This document shows positions 8,736 through 16,728 of a stretch of DNA of 64,000 nucleotides, piece after piece (the first letter of the stretch is position 1; each line of letters starts with the position of its first letter). The stretch is from Heminiphilus faecis. GTDB taxonomy: Bacteria; Bacteroidota; Bacteroidia; Bacteroidales; Muribaculaceae. A program made the translations under genes and the position numbers. The notes below the pieces were generated by a model. The model had not been told where the DNA came from, searched no databases, and saw nothing but the letters and a program-made list of their open reading frames with translations. The DNA is taken from positions 27,298-91,297 of the forward strand of contig NZ_VSMC01000012.1 in the NCBI RefSeq assembly GCF_008728965.1, given 5' to 3'.

Positions 8736-8779
8736 GAATCCATTAAGACCGCATGAGGCAGTATTAAGACTTTTAAGAA

Positions 8780-8809
8780 ATGCAACCGCTGATTTTCAGT
8801 CGGTTGCAT
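8780..8809 (+). terminator. stem-loop after the HTH regulator
   Basis: ATGCAACCG...CGGTTGCAT inverted repeat with an inner CTGA/TCAG step. The T-tract is poor (ATCTTG), so it is a terminator or an mRNA 3'-end structure. Confidence 0.45.
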
Positions 8810-8831
8810 CTTGCGTGTTAAGACTGTTGTA

Positions 8832-8864
8832 TTTGGAGTTAAAATCGCTTTGTACGTAATTTCG
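8832..8864 (+). promoter_or_regulatory. promoter of the 138-aa lipoprotein
   Basis: TTTG (8832-8835), 21 nt, TAATTTCG (8857-8864; one mismatch to TAnnTTTG). A 65-nt leader precedes the ATG at 8929. Confidence 0.45.
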
Positions 8865-8928
8865 CATCTGTAATCGTCGTATGACGCTTCGTTTGATTGC
8901 AAACAAAATTATTAAAACCTGATGTGAA

Positions 8929-9345
8929 ATGAAAACAAAAATTACCTCCTGCACCATCGTTTTTTTGATGGTTGCTTCCCTCCTTGCCTCATGCTCCATG
9001 GGCAAAGGAGACCGTCGAGACCGAAATCTTGAACAAGCAGTGCTGACACGTCTTGATTCAATCTCTGATGTGGAGTACGTGGGGTTGTCTGATGTTCAGG
9101 CATTTGAAGACAACAGATTCCAAGCCGTCATCATATATTATGTGGCGGATTCAGTCGGTAACAGGATAGAACGCAATGCCCGCGTCACAGCCAATGACGA
9201 TTGTTCCGAGGTTTTTGCATGGGAAGATCTTGATTCCAACGTACTTGGGGAGACCAAGCGGATGATAAGTGGCAAACTGGAAGAAAAAGGCATCGATATG
9301 GACGGCAGTCTTATAGACGCCCTGCTTGAACTAAAGAAACAATAA
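8929..9345 (+). CDS. small lipoprotein, unknown function
   Basis: 138 residues, not recognised. It has a lipoprotein signal with LLASC (Cys22), then a compact acidic domain of about 115 residues, predicted alpha/beta, with a segment like QAVIIYYVADSVGNRIERN that resembles a small strand-turn-strand sheet. No catalytic motif is visible. It is placed after the HTH regulator and immediately before the TonB-receptor remnant, so its original operon partner may be gone. Confidence 0.65.
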   Translation: MKTKITSCTIVFLMVASLLASCSMGKGDRRDRNLEQAVLTRLDSISDVEYVGLSDVQAFEDNRFQAVIIYYVADSVGNRIERNARVTANDDCSEVFAWEDLDSNVLGETKRMISGKLEEKGIDMDGSLIDALLELKKQ

Positions 9346-9347
9346 AA

Positions 9348-9545
9348 TACGCGCTATATGAGAAAGTTATTGATGCTTCTCCTGAAATATACGTCAACGG
9401 GCGCAAGGTCAATGACCTTCAGGAACTCGCTCAGCTTAATTCACTGGATATGAAGACCATGTCGGTGATAACCAATCCCGGTGCGGCGTATGCGGCAGAT
9501 ATAAAGTCCGTTATCCTGATACGTACAAAGCCCCCGAAAGGCGAC
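9348..9545 (+). pseudogene. remnant of a TonB-dependent receptor plug domain
   Basis: In one frame with no start codon the DNA reads ...SPEIYVNGRKVNDLQELAQL, then LDMKTMSVITNPGAAYA and SVILIRTKPPKGD. This aligns by eye with the plug of the intact receptor at 1763-3844 (EIYIDGRPV.D..EL..L, DMKKVELLMSPGAEY, VIKITT). The signal peptide and first plug half are missing upstream, where the lipoprotein stop codon intervenes. After 9545 the frame loses all resemblance, and the next 270 bp hold no gene. Only about 66 codons of an original ~700 survive, so this is a deletion relic. Confidence 0.75.
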
Positions 9546-9820
9546 CCAAATTTGCTCGTAGTTTGCAATTTCCGAAGAATTCGAAAGGTATTTATATTAT
9601 GGGCGAAGTGTAAGGGCTGTATACAGACGTTGCGCTATTGCAGACTGATGATAGATAGGCCGTTTATGCTTGTTTGTTCTACGATGTCAGGCTATGTCCG
9701 TATAGCTTTCGGTCTGCGGACTATGTGGTATTGGTACCTACAAACATAGAGTATGTTTAAATTCTATAACCTATTTTGGCCCCCGGAAGCAGGGTGAGGA
9801 TGGCGGCTTGTTTTATAAAC

Positions 9821-9854
9821 AGCAAGAGCATCGAAATCATCCGATGCTCTTGCT
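9821..9854 (-). terminator. stem-loop downstream of tRNA-Glu
   Basis: Perfect 13-bp inverted repeat AGCAAGAGCATCG / CGATGCTCTTGCT with an 8-nt loop, 10 bp past the tRNA 3' end on the minus strand, followed by GTTTATAAAA. Confidence 0.65.
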
Positions 9855-9863
9855 AAAGGCGAG

Positions 9864-9936
9864 TAGCGAATCCGGGAATCGAACCCGGGTCTCCACCGTG
9901 AGAGGGTGGCGTGCTAGGCCACTACACTAAATCGCC
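9864..9936 (-). tRNA. tRNA-Glu (anticodon CUC)
   Basis: 73 nt on the minus strand, 5' end at 9936. D-stem GTGT/GCAC, anticodon stem CCACC/GGTGG with loop CTCTCAC (anticodon CTC), and T-arm CCGGG-TTCGATT-CCCGG are all present. The acceptor GGCGATT pairs with ATTCGCT, giving a G-U at 1-72 and a U-U mismatch at 6-67, which is unusually weak. CCA is not encoded. A good promoter lies upstream. Confidence 0.85.
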
Positions 9937-9969
9937 ATGTCAATGATGTTGTTGTCACTTTTGACACTG

Positions 9970-10001
9970 CAAAGGTAGGCATATTTTTTTTATTCTGCAA
10001 A
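9970..10001 (-). promoter_or_regulatory. promoter of tRNA-Glu
   Basis: Minus strand TTTG (10001-9998), 20 nt, TACCTTTG (9977-9970). Confidence 0.65.
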
Positions 10002-10026
10002 AAATATAATAAGAAAAATCAAAAAT

Positions 10027-10058
10027 AAAAATGCGACTTCATTTGAAGCCGCATTTTT
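10027..10058 (-). terminator. terminator of the repeat lipoprotein gene
   Basis: AAAAATGCG-A-CTTC / GAAG-C-CGCATTTTT hairpin, 20 bp past the stop codon of the minus-strand gene, with a T-rich run on that strand. Confidence 0.75.
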
Positions 10059-10078
10059 AATAAATTATTTTCGTTTGA

Positions 10079-11659
10079 TTACTCTGCTTTTGTCAGGCTT
10101 AGTCCTAATTCTATAGTCGAAGTGCCCTCTACAACCGCAGGTATGCTTTTAAATACTCCTGAAGCCATAGCACCGAACATTCCGAGGTCGGTACCTTCAA
10201 GCATCTTGGCCACAAATGCGTCAACAAACTCTTTGTCTTCAAAAGCCGGTGCGGCAATCTTGAGCATCGGAAGCAGGAAGTCGGTATCGACATATATGTT
10301 CATGCCGTTGTCGGCCGATGCATTAAAGTGCACAGGAACTCCGTTTGACAGCATCGGAAGATATTGTGTCATCGCAAGATTTATCAGTTGCTCCATGTCG
10401 ATGCGGCCGAGCAATTCTGTAATCATGTCGTTTTCTCCCTCATCGGCCTTTGATTTGTTGGCATCGGCGGCGATAGCGGCGGGGTTCAGGAAGAGCAGAA
10501 TTGAATTATTGTCTGTCACAACATATTGGGCTATGCCTGCGGGTGATGTTGCTGGAGCCATAGTCTCTTCATCAAGATAGTCTGCTATGATATTGCCGTC
10601 CTCGGTAAATCTAACTTTTTGCAGGAACATTGCAAGTGCTTGATTGAGGTCTATCACTTTGTCCGGATTTTCAGGAGTAGGCATAGGAATAAGTCCCATA
10701 GAGCATACCATGGTCACGAACATCTGCGGAGGAAATCCGGGGTCAAAAGTCGCATCCGATACCCAGTTGACATATATTGAGCCTTCGACCATGCCCATTT
10801 CATTAGGATGCTCTTCGGTTGGTACCCATACAGTGCCGGCGAGTGAGGTGTTTTTTAACTTCACTTCGGTGAGGTCGAGTTTCATTGTTTTGTTGGTCAG
10901 AACGCCGCTGTAGGCAAATGTGCAGTATTCGGTCTCACCTGTGCCGTTGAAGGTCGACTCGGTAAGGTCTGATGTCAGAGTTACGTTCAGGTCTGTCTTG
11001 GGCGATCCGGGAAGCACACCCGCAGTAGCAAAGCCGGCTTCATTGGCGCGTCCGAGAATCGAGGTTATGTCAAGGGGTGCGCCTTCAAGAGTGAGCACTG
11101 CTTTGGTGTTGTCGGCGGCATCGGGGGTGAATGTCACCATTTTGCCGATAAGCGGAGTGCCGTTGTAAGTCAGTGTCAGGCCGTTAAGGTCGGTGAATAT
11201 CATTGCTGCGTCGGGGCGATGCAGATTTTTTGATGCAAGGTCAAATATGCTTATACGCATTTCGTGATTTCGCATAGTGCCCTGATAGCTGTAGGTATAG
11301 TACTCTGTTTCGCTTTGTCCACTGAAAGTGGCACCGGCTTCGGTGGCGTTAAGCTCAACCGGTATTGTCAGTACGGCGGTTCCGGGTATTATGTCGTTTT
11401 CACCGGGTGTCACACCTTTTGACGAGCCGTTGTTCTTGATTACGATAGTGCCTTTGTCCGGGTTGGCGGCATCAGGATTGAACGTAGCCGTAGCGTTTTG
11501 CAGACTGTTGTCATCTATTTTAAGGCTTAGTCCATTGCCGGTTGTGTATGTTACCGGCTTTGAGGGTACAACAAAGGGTTCTTCTTTGTCATCACTACAG
11601 GCTGTCATAAGGCACATGGTGCACACGACAGCAAGGAGGCAGAAAAGATTTTTTTTCAT
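10079..11659 (-). CDS. lipoprotein with internal duplication (DUF4925-like)
   Basis: 526 residues with lipobox LMTAC (Cys21). Two tandem units of about 115 residues can be seen (roughly 38-150 and 160-275): each has a TF.PDAA strand, a PG.....L..T segment, then a strongly matching [SG]ETEY[YC]T[FY][SA]Y.G block and a final K...KN segment. The last ~250 residues are different and contain a small Trp-rich strand segment (GTVWVPTEEHPNE). It is probably a surface or periplasmic protein and resembles Bacteroidota lipoproteins of the DUF4925 type (tentative, from memory of the family). No enzyme motif was found. It is transcribed divergently from the PCMD-like gene; a TAACTTTG -7 element lies at 11742-11749 (minus strand). 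Confidence 0.7.
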   Translation of the reverse strand: MKKNLFCLLAVVCTMCLMTACSDDKEEPFVVPSKPVTYTTGNGLSLKIDDNSLQNATATFNPDAANPDKGTIVIKNNGSSKGVTPGENDIIPGTAVLTIPVELNATEAGATFSGQSETEYYTYSYQGTMRNHEMRISIFDLASKNLHRPDAAMIFTDLNGLTLTYNGTPLIGKMVTFTPDAADNTKAVLTLEGAPLDITSILGRANEAGFATAGVLPGSPKTDLNVTLTSDLTESTFNGTGETEYCTFAYSGVLTNKTMKLDLTEVKLKNTSLAGTVWVPTEEHPNEMGMVEGSIYVNWVSDATFDPGFPPQMFVTMVCSMGLIPMPTPENPDKVIDLNQALAMFLQKVRFTEDGNIIADYLDEETMAPATSPAGIAQYVVTDNNSILLFLNPAAIAADANKSKADEGENDMITELLGRIDMEQLINLAMTQYLPMLSNGVPVHFNASADNGMNIYVDTDFLLPMLKIAAPAFEDKEFVDAFVAKMLEGTDLGMFGAMASGVFKSIPAVVEGTSTIELGLSLTKAE

Positions 11660-11778
11660 ACTTTTTACGTAATATAATTTTGAGTTATGATTAGTTTCAC
11701 AATCCCGGACACATTATTATATATAATGGTTGAAATCTATGCAAAGTTAAACAAAATTTGGTAAAGTGAGCCATAAAA

Positions 11779-11808
11779 TTGTAAATTATGGAAAATAACG
11801 TAACTTTG
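11779..11808 (+). promoter_or_regulatory. promoter of the PCMD-like lipoprotein / barrel pair
   Basis: TTG (11779-11781), 19 nt, TAACTTTG (11801-11808). It lies downstream of the first in-frame ATG (11788), so translation must begin later, at 11857. Confidence 0.65.
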
Positions 11809-11856
11809 CAGTATCAATTGGAAGATATAGTAGAAAATAAATCATACGTCTATAAA

Positions 11857-13002
11857 ATGAAATTATTAAAGTGGATGTCGTGTGTGTTATTGGCTGTAGC
11901 GTCTGTCGCATGTATCCAAAACGAGCCGCTGAATGCGGAGTGCGATATAGTCAAGGCCTCGTTGCCTGAGGACATACTCAACCGCGAGCCTATAATCGAA
12001 AATGATAAAGTTATTTTTATTGTTAAAAATCATATATCGGTCAGTGAGCTCTCTCCCGAGTTTGAGCTTACTCCGGGAGCGACAATAGAGCCTTCGAGCG
12101 GTACCGTGCGCAACTTCACGACACCTAAAAAGTATATTGTGACTTCCGAGGACGGAAAGTGGCAGAAGACATATACTGTCGAAGTCGAGGTCAACAATAC
12201 GATTAATCTTAATTACGATTTCGAGCATGTAAAACAGCGTGTCACCGGAAATTACACATATGATATATTTTATGAAGTAGGTCCTGCCGGCAACGAAGTA
12301 ATGACATGGGCCAGCGGAAATCCCGGCTATGCTTTGACGGGGAGTCCCGACCTGAAAGACAATCCTTCTGCATTTCCCACCTATCAGATAGACAATGGAC
12401 ATTCGGGCAAATGCCTTGCGCTTACCACACGCAGTACGGGCGATTTCGGCGAGATGGTGAAGAAGCCTATGGCCGCCGGAAGTCTTTTTATTGGCAAGTT
12501 TGACATCCTGAATGCCATGCAGGATGCTCTTAAGGCCACTAAGTTCGGAACACCTTTTGTCAACATACCTCGGTCATTAAAGGGCTATTACAAATATGCT
12601 CCGGGCGAGACGTTTTTTGAGACTGACGGCAAAGGCAATCTTGTTCAGGTGCCCGGAAAGGTTGACAAGTTCAATATATATGCCGTATTTTTCGAGGCGG
12701 TCAAGGGCATGGAGATGCTTGACGGATATAATGTTTTGTCGGCTGACAATGCTAACATTGTGGCCGTGGCCGAGATAAACGATGCCGACAGGGTGGCCGC
12801 CGGCGAATGGACCTCGTTCAATATCCCGTTTGTATATCGTGAAGGCAAAGAGATTGACCCGCAGAAACTTATTGACGGCAAATACAGTATAACCATTGTG
12901 TTCTCTTCAAGCATAGACGGCGATTACTTCTCGGGAGCTCCGGGCAGTACGCTGTTGATTGACGAAGTATCGCTTGTATGTCTTAATCAGGATGAATTAT
13001 AA
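11857..13002 (+). CDS. PCMD-domain-like lipoprotein
   Basis: 381 residues from the ATG at 11857. That start gives a clean lipoprotein signal (ASVAC, Cys19), whereas the longer frame from 11788 would overlap the promoter. Residues about 40-125 look like a DUF5018-type Ig-like domain (ELSPEFELTPGATIEPSSGT, then KWQKTYTVEVEV). Residues about 130-381 have the features of the PCMD family (putative carbohydrate metabolism domain): a W.SGNPGY motif, SG.CLALTTRSTG, an AGSLFIGKF strand, KGYYKYAPGE, and a terminal STLLIDEVSLVC. The family is built like a carbohydrate-binding jelly roll and is usually exported. It is followed 16 bp later by an outer-membrane barrel gene, so a two-gene surface operon is likely. 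Confidence 0.8.
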   Translation: MKLLKWMSCVLLAVASVACIQNEPLNAECDIVKASLPEDILNREPIIENDKVIFIVKNHISVSELSPEFELTPGATIEPSSGTVRNFTTPKKYIVTSEDGKWQKTYTVEVEVNNTINLNYDFEHVKQRVTGNYTYDIFYEVGPAGNEVMTWASGNPGYALTGSPDLKDNPSAFPTYQIDNGHSGKCLALTTRSTGDFGEMVKKPMAAGSLFIGKFDILNAMQDALKATKFGTPFVNIPRSLKGYYKYAPGETFFETDGKGNLVQVPGKVDKFNIYAVFFEAVKGMEMLDGYNVLSADNANIVAVAEINDADRVAAGEWTSFNIPFVYREGKEIDPQKLIDGKYSITIVFSSSIDGDYFSGAPGSTLLIDEVSLVCLNQDEL

Positions 13003-13018
13003 TAATATGCATACAGTC

Positions 13019-13798
13019 ATGAATATAAAACGATATATATCGGCGTTTTTTGCCGCTGCAGTGGTTTTTTGTGCATCGGCACAGGGCGATACAACTCCGG
13101 GCCTTGTCTGGTCAGCTCTGCATGCGCTTGATTACGAGGTTTTTGCCGGAGTGAATATCGGCGGTACTTCACCTATTCCGCTTCCTGCCGAAATAAGAAG
13201 CATCGACAGCTACAATCCCAATCTGAACCTGCAGCTTGGAGCAAAGGCCACAAAATGGCTCGGCAAGGACAAAAAGTGGGGTATAGGCCTCGGTATTATA
13301 TTCGAGTCCAAAGGCATGAAAACAAAGGCCACGGTAAAGAATTACGGCATGGAGATAATTCAGGAGGGCAGCCGTCTGAAAGGCAACTGGACGGGACGTG
13401 TCCAGACCCGTTACAGTTCCAGTCTGCTTACTTTGCCTTTGACGGCCAATTATAAGATCAACAGCCGTCTTAAGGTAAGTGCCGGCCCGTATATAGGCAT
13501 AGCCATGAACAGCAATTTTGACGGATATGTCTATGATGGCTATCTGCGCGAGAATGACCCGACGGGCAATAAGGTGTCGTTTGAAGGTGATTCACGTGCC
13601 GCCTATGACTTCTCCGACGATATACGTGCTTTCCAGTGGGGTGCTCAGGCCGGTGTTTCTTGGTTGGCTTTCCGCCATCTTTCGGTAAATGCCAATCTTA
13701 CGTGGGGTTGTAACGGCATATTCAAGTCCTCGTTCAAGACTATAACGTTTACAATGTATCCGATATACCTTAACTTGGGTTTCGGCTACGCGTTCTGA
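13019..13798 (+). CDS. outer-membrane beta-barrel protein (porin-family/PorT-like)
   Basis: 259 residues from the ATG at 13019, chosen because it places a normal signal peptide at the N-terminus (cleavage after CASA); an ATG at 13007 is also possible. The mature part is made of amphipathic strands with Gly and aromatic residues (IGLGIIFESKGMKTKATV, LLTLPLTANYKI, RLKVSAGPYIGIAMN) and ends in LGFGYAF, a C-terminal barrel strand. It fits the outer-membrane-protein beta-barrel / porin-family proteins of Bacteroidota. Its function is unknown; it is co-transcribed with the PCMD-like lipoprotein. Confidence 0.78.
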   Translation: MNIKRYISAFFAAAVVFCASAQGDTTPGLVWSALHALDYEVFAGVNIGGTSPIPLPAEIRSIDSYNPNLNLQLGAKATKWLGKDKKWGIGLGIIFESKGMKTKATVKNYGMEIIQEGSRLKGNWTGRVQTRYSSSLLTLPLTANYKINSRLKVSAGPYIGIAMNSNFDGYVYDGYLRENDPTGNKVSFEGDSRAAYDFSDDIRAFQWGAQAGVSWLAFRHLSVNANLTWGCNGIFKSSFKTITFTMYPIYLNLGFGYAF

Positions 13799-13807
13799 TA
13801 CTATTTA

Positions 13808-14530
13808 TTATATCTTGCCTTCGTCGGCATAAGAGAAGTAGCCTGAAGGCGTTATGATGACATGGTCAAGCACTCTTATGTCAAGTAGCGCTCCGCCATC
13901 CTTAAGTTGACGTGTGAGCCTGTCATCCTCCGGACTCGGACGCATGTTGCCCGACGGATGGTTATGCAGAAGCACTATGGCCGATACTATGTCGCCGAAC
14001 TCAAGCACTTTACGGTACAGTATCTTGGGGTCCACCACTGTGGCCGCGCTTCCGCCTTTGCTTATGCACACACTGTCAAGTACCTGATGGGAGCGCGACA
14101 GCAGCATTATCCAGAACTCTTCATGGTTGAGCATTTGCATTGAGCCGCGCATAAGTTCGTATACCGAGCTGCTGCCGGTTATGCGTGGTTTTTCCTGCGG
14201 TATTTCGTCGCGGCATCGCATGCCCAGTTCTATGGCCGCCGCCAGCGATATGGCCTTGGCCGGACCTATTCCGGGATTTTTCTTTATTATGTCGCGTATG
14301 GGCTTGCGGGCCAGCTCCGACAAGCGTCCGTTGCTGCGCGACAGGAGTTCACGGCTAAGGGTAAGCACCGATTTGCCTTTCATGCCGTTGCCGAATATTA
14401 TGGCTATCAACTCGGCGTTGCTTAACGATTTTATACCGTGACGCATGGCTTTTTCTCTCGGACGGTCATCGGCCGCAAGGTCTTCGATAAGTACGTAGTC
14501 ACGCACTGCTGTAGCAGAGTCGGTTTTCAT
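13808..14530 (-). CDS. radC: RadC family protein (JAMM/MPN domain)
   Basis: 240 residues. The N-terminal helix-hairpin-helix part carries NPGIGPAKAISLAAAIELG (about 87-106) and the C-terminal JAB1/MPN domain carries the zinc motif LLHNHPSGNMRPSPED (about 187-202). The family is widely named RadC, but its role in DNA repair is doubtful; the JAMM fold suggests a metalloprotease or nuclease-like enzyme. Full length for the family. It converges with the barrel gene (10 bp apart). Confidence 0.93.
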   Translation of the reverse strand: MKTDSATAVRDYVLIEDLAADDRPREKAMRHGIKSLSNAELIAIIFGNGMKGKSVLTLSRELLSRSNGRLSELARKPIRDIIKKNPGIGPAKAISLAAAIELGMRCRDEIPQEKPRITGSSSVYELMRGSMQMLNHEEFWIMLLSRSHQVLDSVCISKGGSAATVVDPKILYRKVLEFGDIVSAIVLLHNHPSGNMRPSPEDDRLTRQLKDGGALLDIRVLDHVIITPSGYFSYADEGKI

Positions 14531-14581
14531 AAGGATATGATTTTTTTAAGTATTAAGGGGTGGGGCGGTTTGTGGCGTTTG

Positions 14582-15577
14582 TCATTTGCCTTTACGCAAA
14601 AGTATCTCTTCTTGCACGTTGCGGCCGCGCCGCAATATGATTTTGGTGAAGTAGGCTTTTATGAAACCGCATCCGTAGCCGCCGAGCTGGATTATGCTTG
14701 CGGGTATTGACAGACATGCTATCTTGACGCTTTTTGTAGCCGCGAGGGCGCATATCCATATGGCTGTGAGGTAAAGCCCGAGCGGCAGGAAAAACCACGG
14801 ACTTACCGCAAGGCCGAGCGCTGTCAGCGCCAAGGCGCCCATGACCGCCAAGGCAGGCAGCATGTGCACGACTTTCAGCGAGTCGGGATAAAGCAGATAG
14901 AGAGTTATGCGTGACATGCCGAACACATATACCTGACGCAGAAATTTTCTGAAGTCTACACGACGTTTATGGTATACGAATGCATCTCTGACGAGGCCTA
15001 TCGAACATCCGGCGTTCTTGATGCGCGTGCTCATGTCGATATCTTCCGAAAACATCTCTCTGAAGCCTCCCACTTTCTCATATACTCTCCGTGAGAAACC
15101 CATGTTGAACGTGCGGGGTGTGAACTTTTCAAGTTGTATTTTGCCGCCGCGTATGCCTCCAGTGGTCAGAAACGAGGTCATGGAGTAGTTGATGGCTTTC
15201 TGCGTGTCGGAAAAAGAGTCATGGGCCGCATCGGGGCCGCCGAAGCAGTCGAGCGGTCTTGATGAGAGTGCGTAGTCAAGACGGGCGAAGTACTCGGGCG
15301 GTATCACGCAGTCCGAGTCGAAGAATATGAAGTAGTCGCCCGTAGCCCGTTCCATTCCGTAATTGCGGGCTATTGATCGCCCTTCGTTATCTTTATAAAA
15401 ATACTTCACGTCGATAGGACCGTCATATTTCTTGACTGTGTCGGCGCAGGGCATTGTGGAGCCGTCCTCGACAATGATGACTTCAAAGTTCTTGTTAGTC
15501 TGCAATGACAGGCTGTGCAGCAGGTCCTCTATCTCGTCAATGCGGTTGTAGACCGGTATGATTACGGAGTATTTCAT
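14582..15577 (-). CDS. glycosyltransferase family 2, membrane-associated
   Basis: 331 residues. GT-A fold at the N-terminus: MKYSVIIPVYNR start, nucleotide-binding VEDGS (about 36-40), DSD metal-binding motif (Asp87/Asp89) and an acceptor region FSEDIDMSTRIKNAG with the ED pair. The C-terminus has two or three membrane helices (about 237-285) then a basic tail. It probably transfers a sugar to a lipid-linked or cell-surface acceptor on the cytoplasmic face. The start codon overlaps the nspC stop (TGATG), implying translational coupling. The sugar is not predictable. Confidence 0.87.
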   Translation of the reverse strand: MKYSVIIPVYNRIDEIEDLLHSLSLQTNKNFEVIIVEDGSTMPCADTVKKYDGPIDVKYFYKDNEGRSIARNYGMERATGDYFIFFDSDCVIPPEYFARLDYALSSRPLDCFGGPDAAHDSFSDTQKAINYSMTSFLTTGGIRGGKIQLEKFTPRTFNMGFSRRVYEKVGGFREMFSEDIDMSTRIKNAGCSIGLVRDAFVYHKRRVDFRKFLRQVYVFGMSRITLYLLYPDSLKVVHMLPALAVMGALALTALGLAVSPWFFLPLGLYLTAIWICALAATKSVKIACLSIPASIIQLGGYGCGFIKAYFTKIILRRGRNVQEEILLRKGK

Positions 15578-16728
15578 CAGCTCATGCGTGATTTATAGTC
15601 GTTATAGTCAAACTCTCGCAGATATCGGCAGTCGCCGTTGCGGTCACAGAACACTATGGACGGATGGCTGATGCCGTTGAACATGGTGGTCTTGACTGTC
15701 GTGTAGTGATTCATGTCTTTAAGAGTCAGGCGGTCGCCGACCTTCAGCGGTGCTGCAAACGACCAGTCGCCCACAAAGTCTCCGCTAAGACAGGAGTTGC
15801 CTCCGAGACGGTATTCCGGAGCCGAGCCGTCAGGCTCTATACTCTCGGCGATTGCCGGCTTATAGGGCATTTCAAGGCAGTCGGGCATATGGCATGCAAA
15901 TGATGCGTCTATTATGGCCGTCTTTATCCCTTGGTTTTCCACCACATCTACCACTGAGGTTATGAGGTCGCCCGTCTGCCATGTGAATGCGCTGCCGGGC
16001 TCCATTATCACGTTCAGCCACGGATAGCGGGCCTTGAAGTCGCGCAAAAGCTTTATGAGGTGCTCGACGTCATAATCGGCACGGGTCATTAAATGGCCGC
16101 CGCCCATATTGACCCACTTGACTGACGGAAGATAACGTCCGAACTGCTGCTCAAATGCCTGAAGCACCCGTTCAAGGTCGTAGGACGATGACTCGCACAG
16201 GGAGTGGAAGTGCAGCCCTTCAAGGCCTTCGGGCAGTTCAGAGCCTATCATGTCGGCCGTCACTCCGAAGCGGGAGCCGGGCAATGCTGGATTGTATATG
16301 TCGGTTTCAATCACGGAGCATTGCGGATTCACGCGCAATCCTGTAGATACTTTGCCGTTGCCATCGCCGGCATTATGCCTGTCGACAGCTGGCTTGAAAC
16401 GCAGATATTGCGATATGGAGTTGAATGTAAGGTGGGTGCTCCCTTCCATGAAAGGCACTATGGTGTCGTCGGTATAGGCGGGGCAGTAGGAATGTACCTC
16501 GCCTCCGAGCTCTTCGTTGCCGAGTCTCATCTCGTTGAGCGAACTCGCTGTGGAGTCGCGTACATACTCCTTTATTATAGGGAAAGTCTTCCACAATGCA
16601 TTGGCTTTGAACGCCATTATGATGTTTACGCCTGCCTCTTTTTTTACCCGTGCTATAAGCTCGAGGTTAAGGCGCAGCTTTTCTTCGTATACGATGTAAA
16701 ACGGGGTAGGTATGTCGTTGGGTTTCAT
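15577..16728 (-). CDS. nspC: carboxynorspermidine/carboxyspermidine decarboxylase
   Basis: 383 residues, a PLP-dependent enzyme of the alanine-racemase-fold decarboxylases. The PLP lysine is in MAFKAN (Lys41). Other family landmarks are HFHSLCESSS, the WVNMGGGH glycine loop, MEPGSAF, and the C-terminal GNSCLSGDFVGDW around the catalytic Cys. It decarboxylates carboxyspermidine or carboxynorspermidine, the last step of the alternative polyamine route used by many gut Bacteroidota. The dehydrogenase partner is not in the window. Both ends overlap neighbours by one base (TAATG with pcrA, TGATG with the glycosyltransferase). Confidence 0.94.
   Translation of the reverse strand: MKPNDIPTPFYIVYEEKLRLNLELIARVKKEAGVNIIMAFKANALWKTFPIIKEYVRDSTASSLNEMRLGNEELGGEVHSYCPAYTDDTIVPFMEGSTHLTFNSISQYLRFKPAVDRHNAGDGNGKVSTGLRVNPQCSVIETDIYNPALPGSRFGVTADMIGSELPEGLEGLHFHSLCESSSYDLERVLQAFEQQFGRYLPSVKWVNMGGGHLMTRADYDVEHLIKLLRDFKARYPWLNVIMEPGSAFTWQTGDLITSVVDVVENQGIKTAIIDASFACHMPDCLEMPYKPAIAESIEPDGSAPEYRLGGNSCLSGDFVGDWSFAAPLKVGDRLTLKDMNHYTTVKTTMFNGISHPSIVFCDRNGDCRYLREFDYNDYKSRMS

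Noticed and set aside
9450..9749. 99-codon frame as an intact gene
   Set aside because: Its start is inside the receptor-plug remnant and only the first 30 residues resemble the family; the rest is shift-derived.
11788..11856. Upstream start of the PCMD-like lipoprotein
   Set aside because: The first codons overlap the promoter -7 box; the start at 11857 gives a normal lipoprotein signal.
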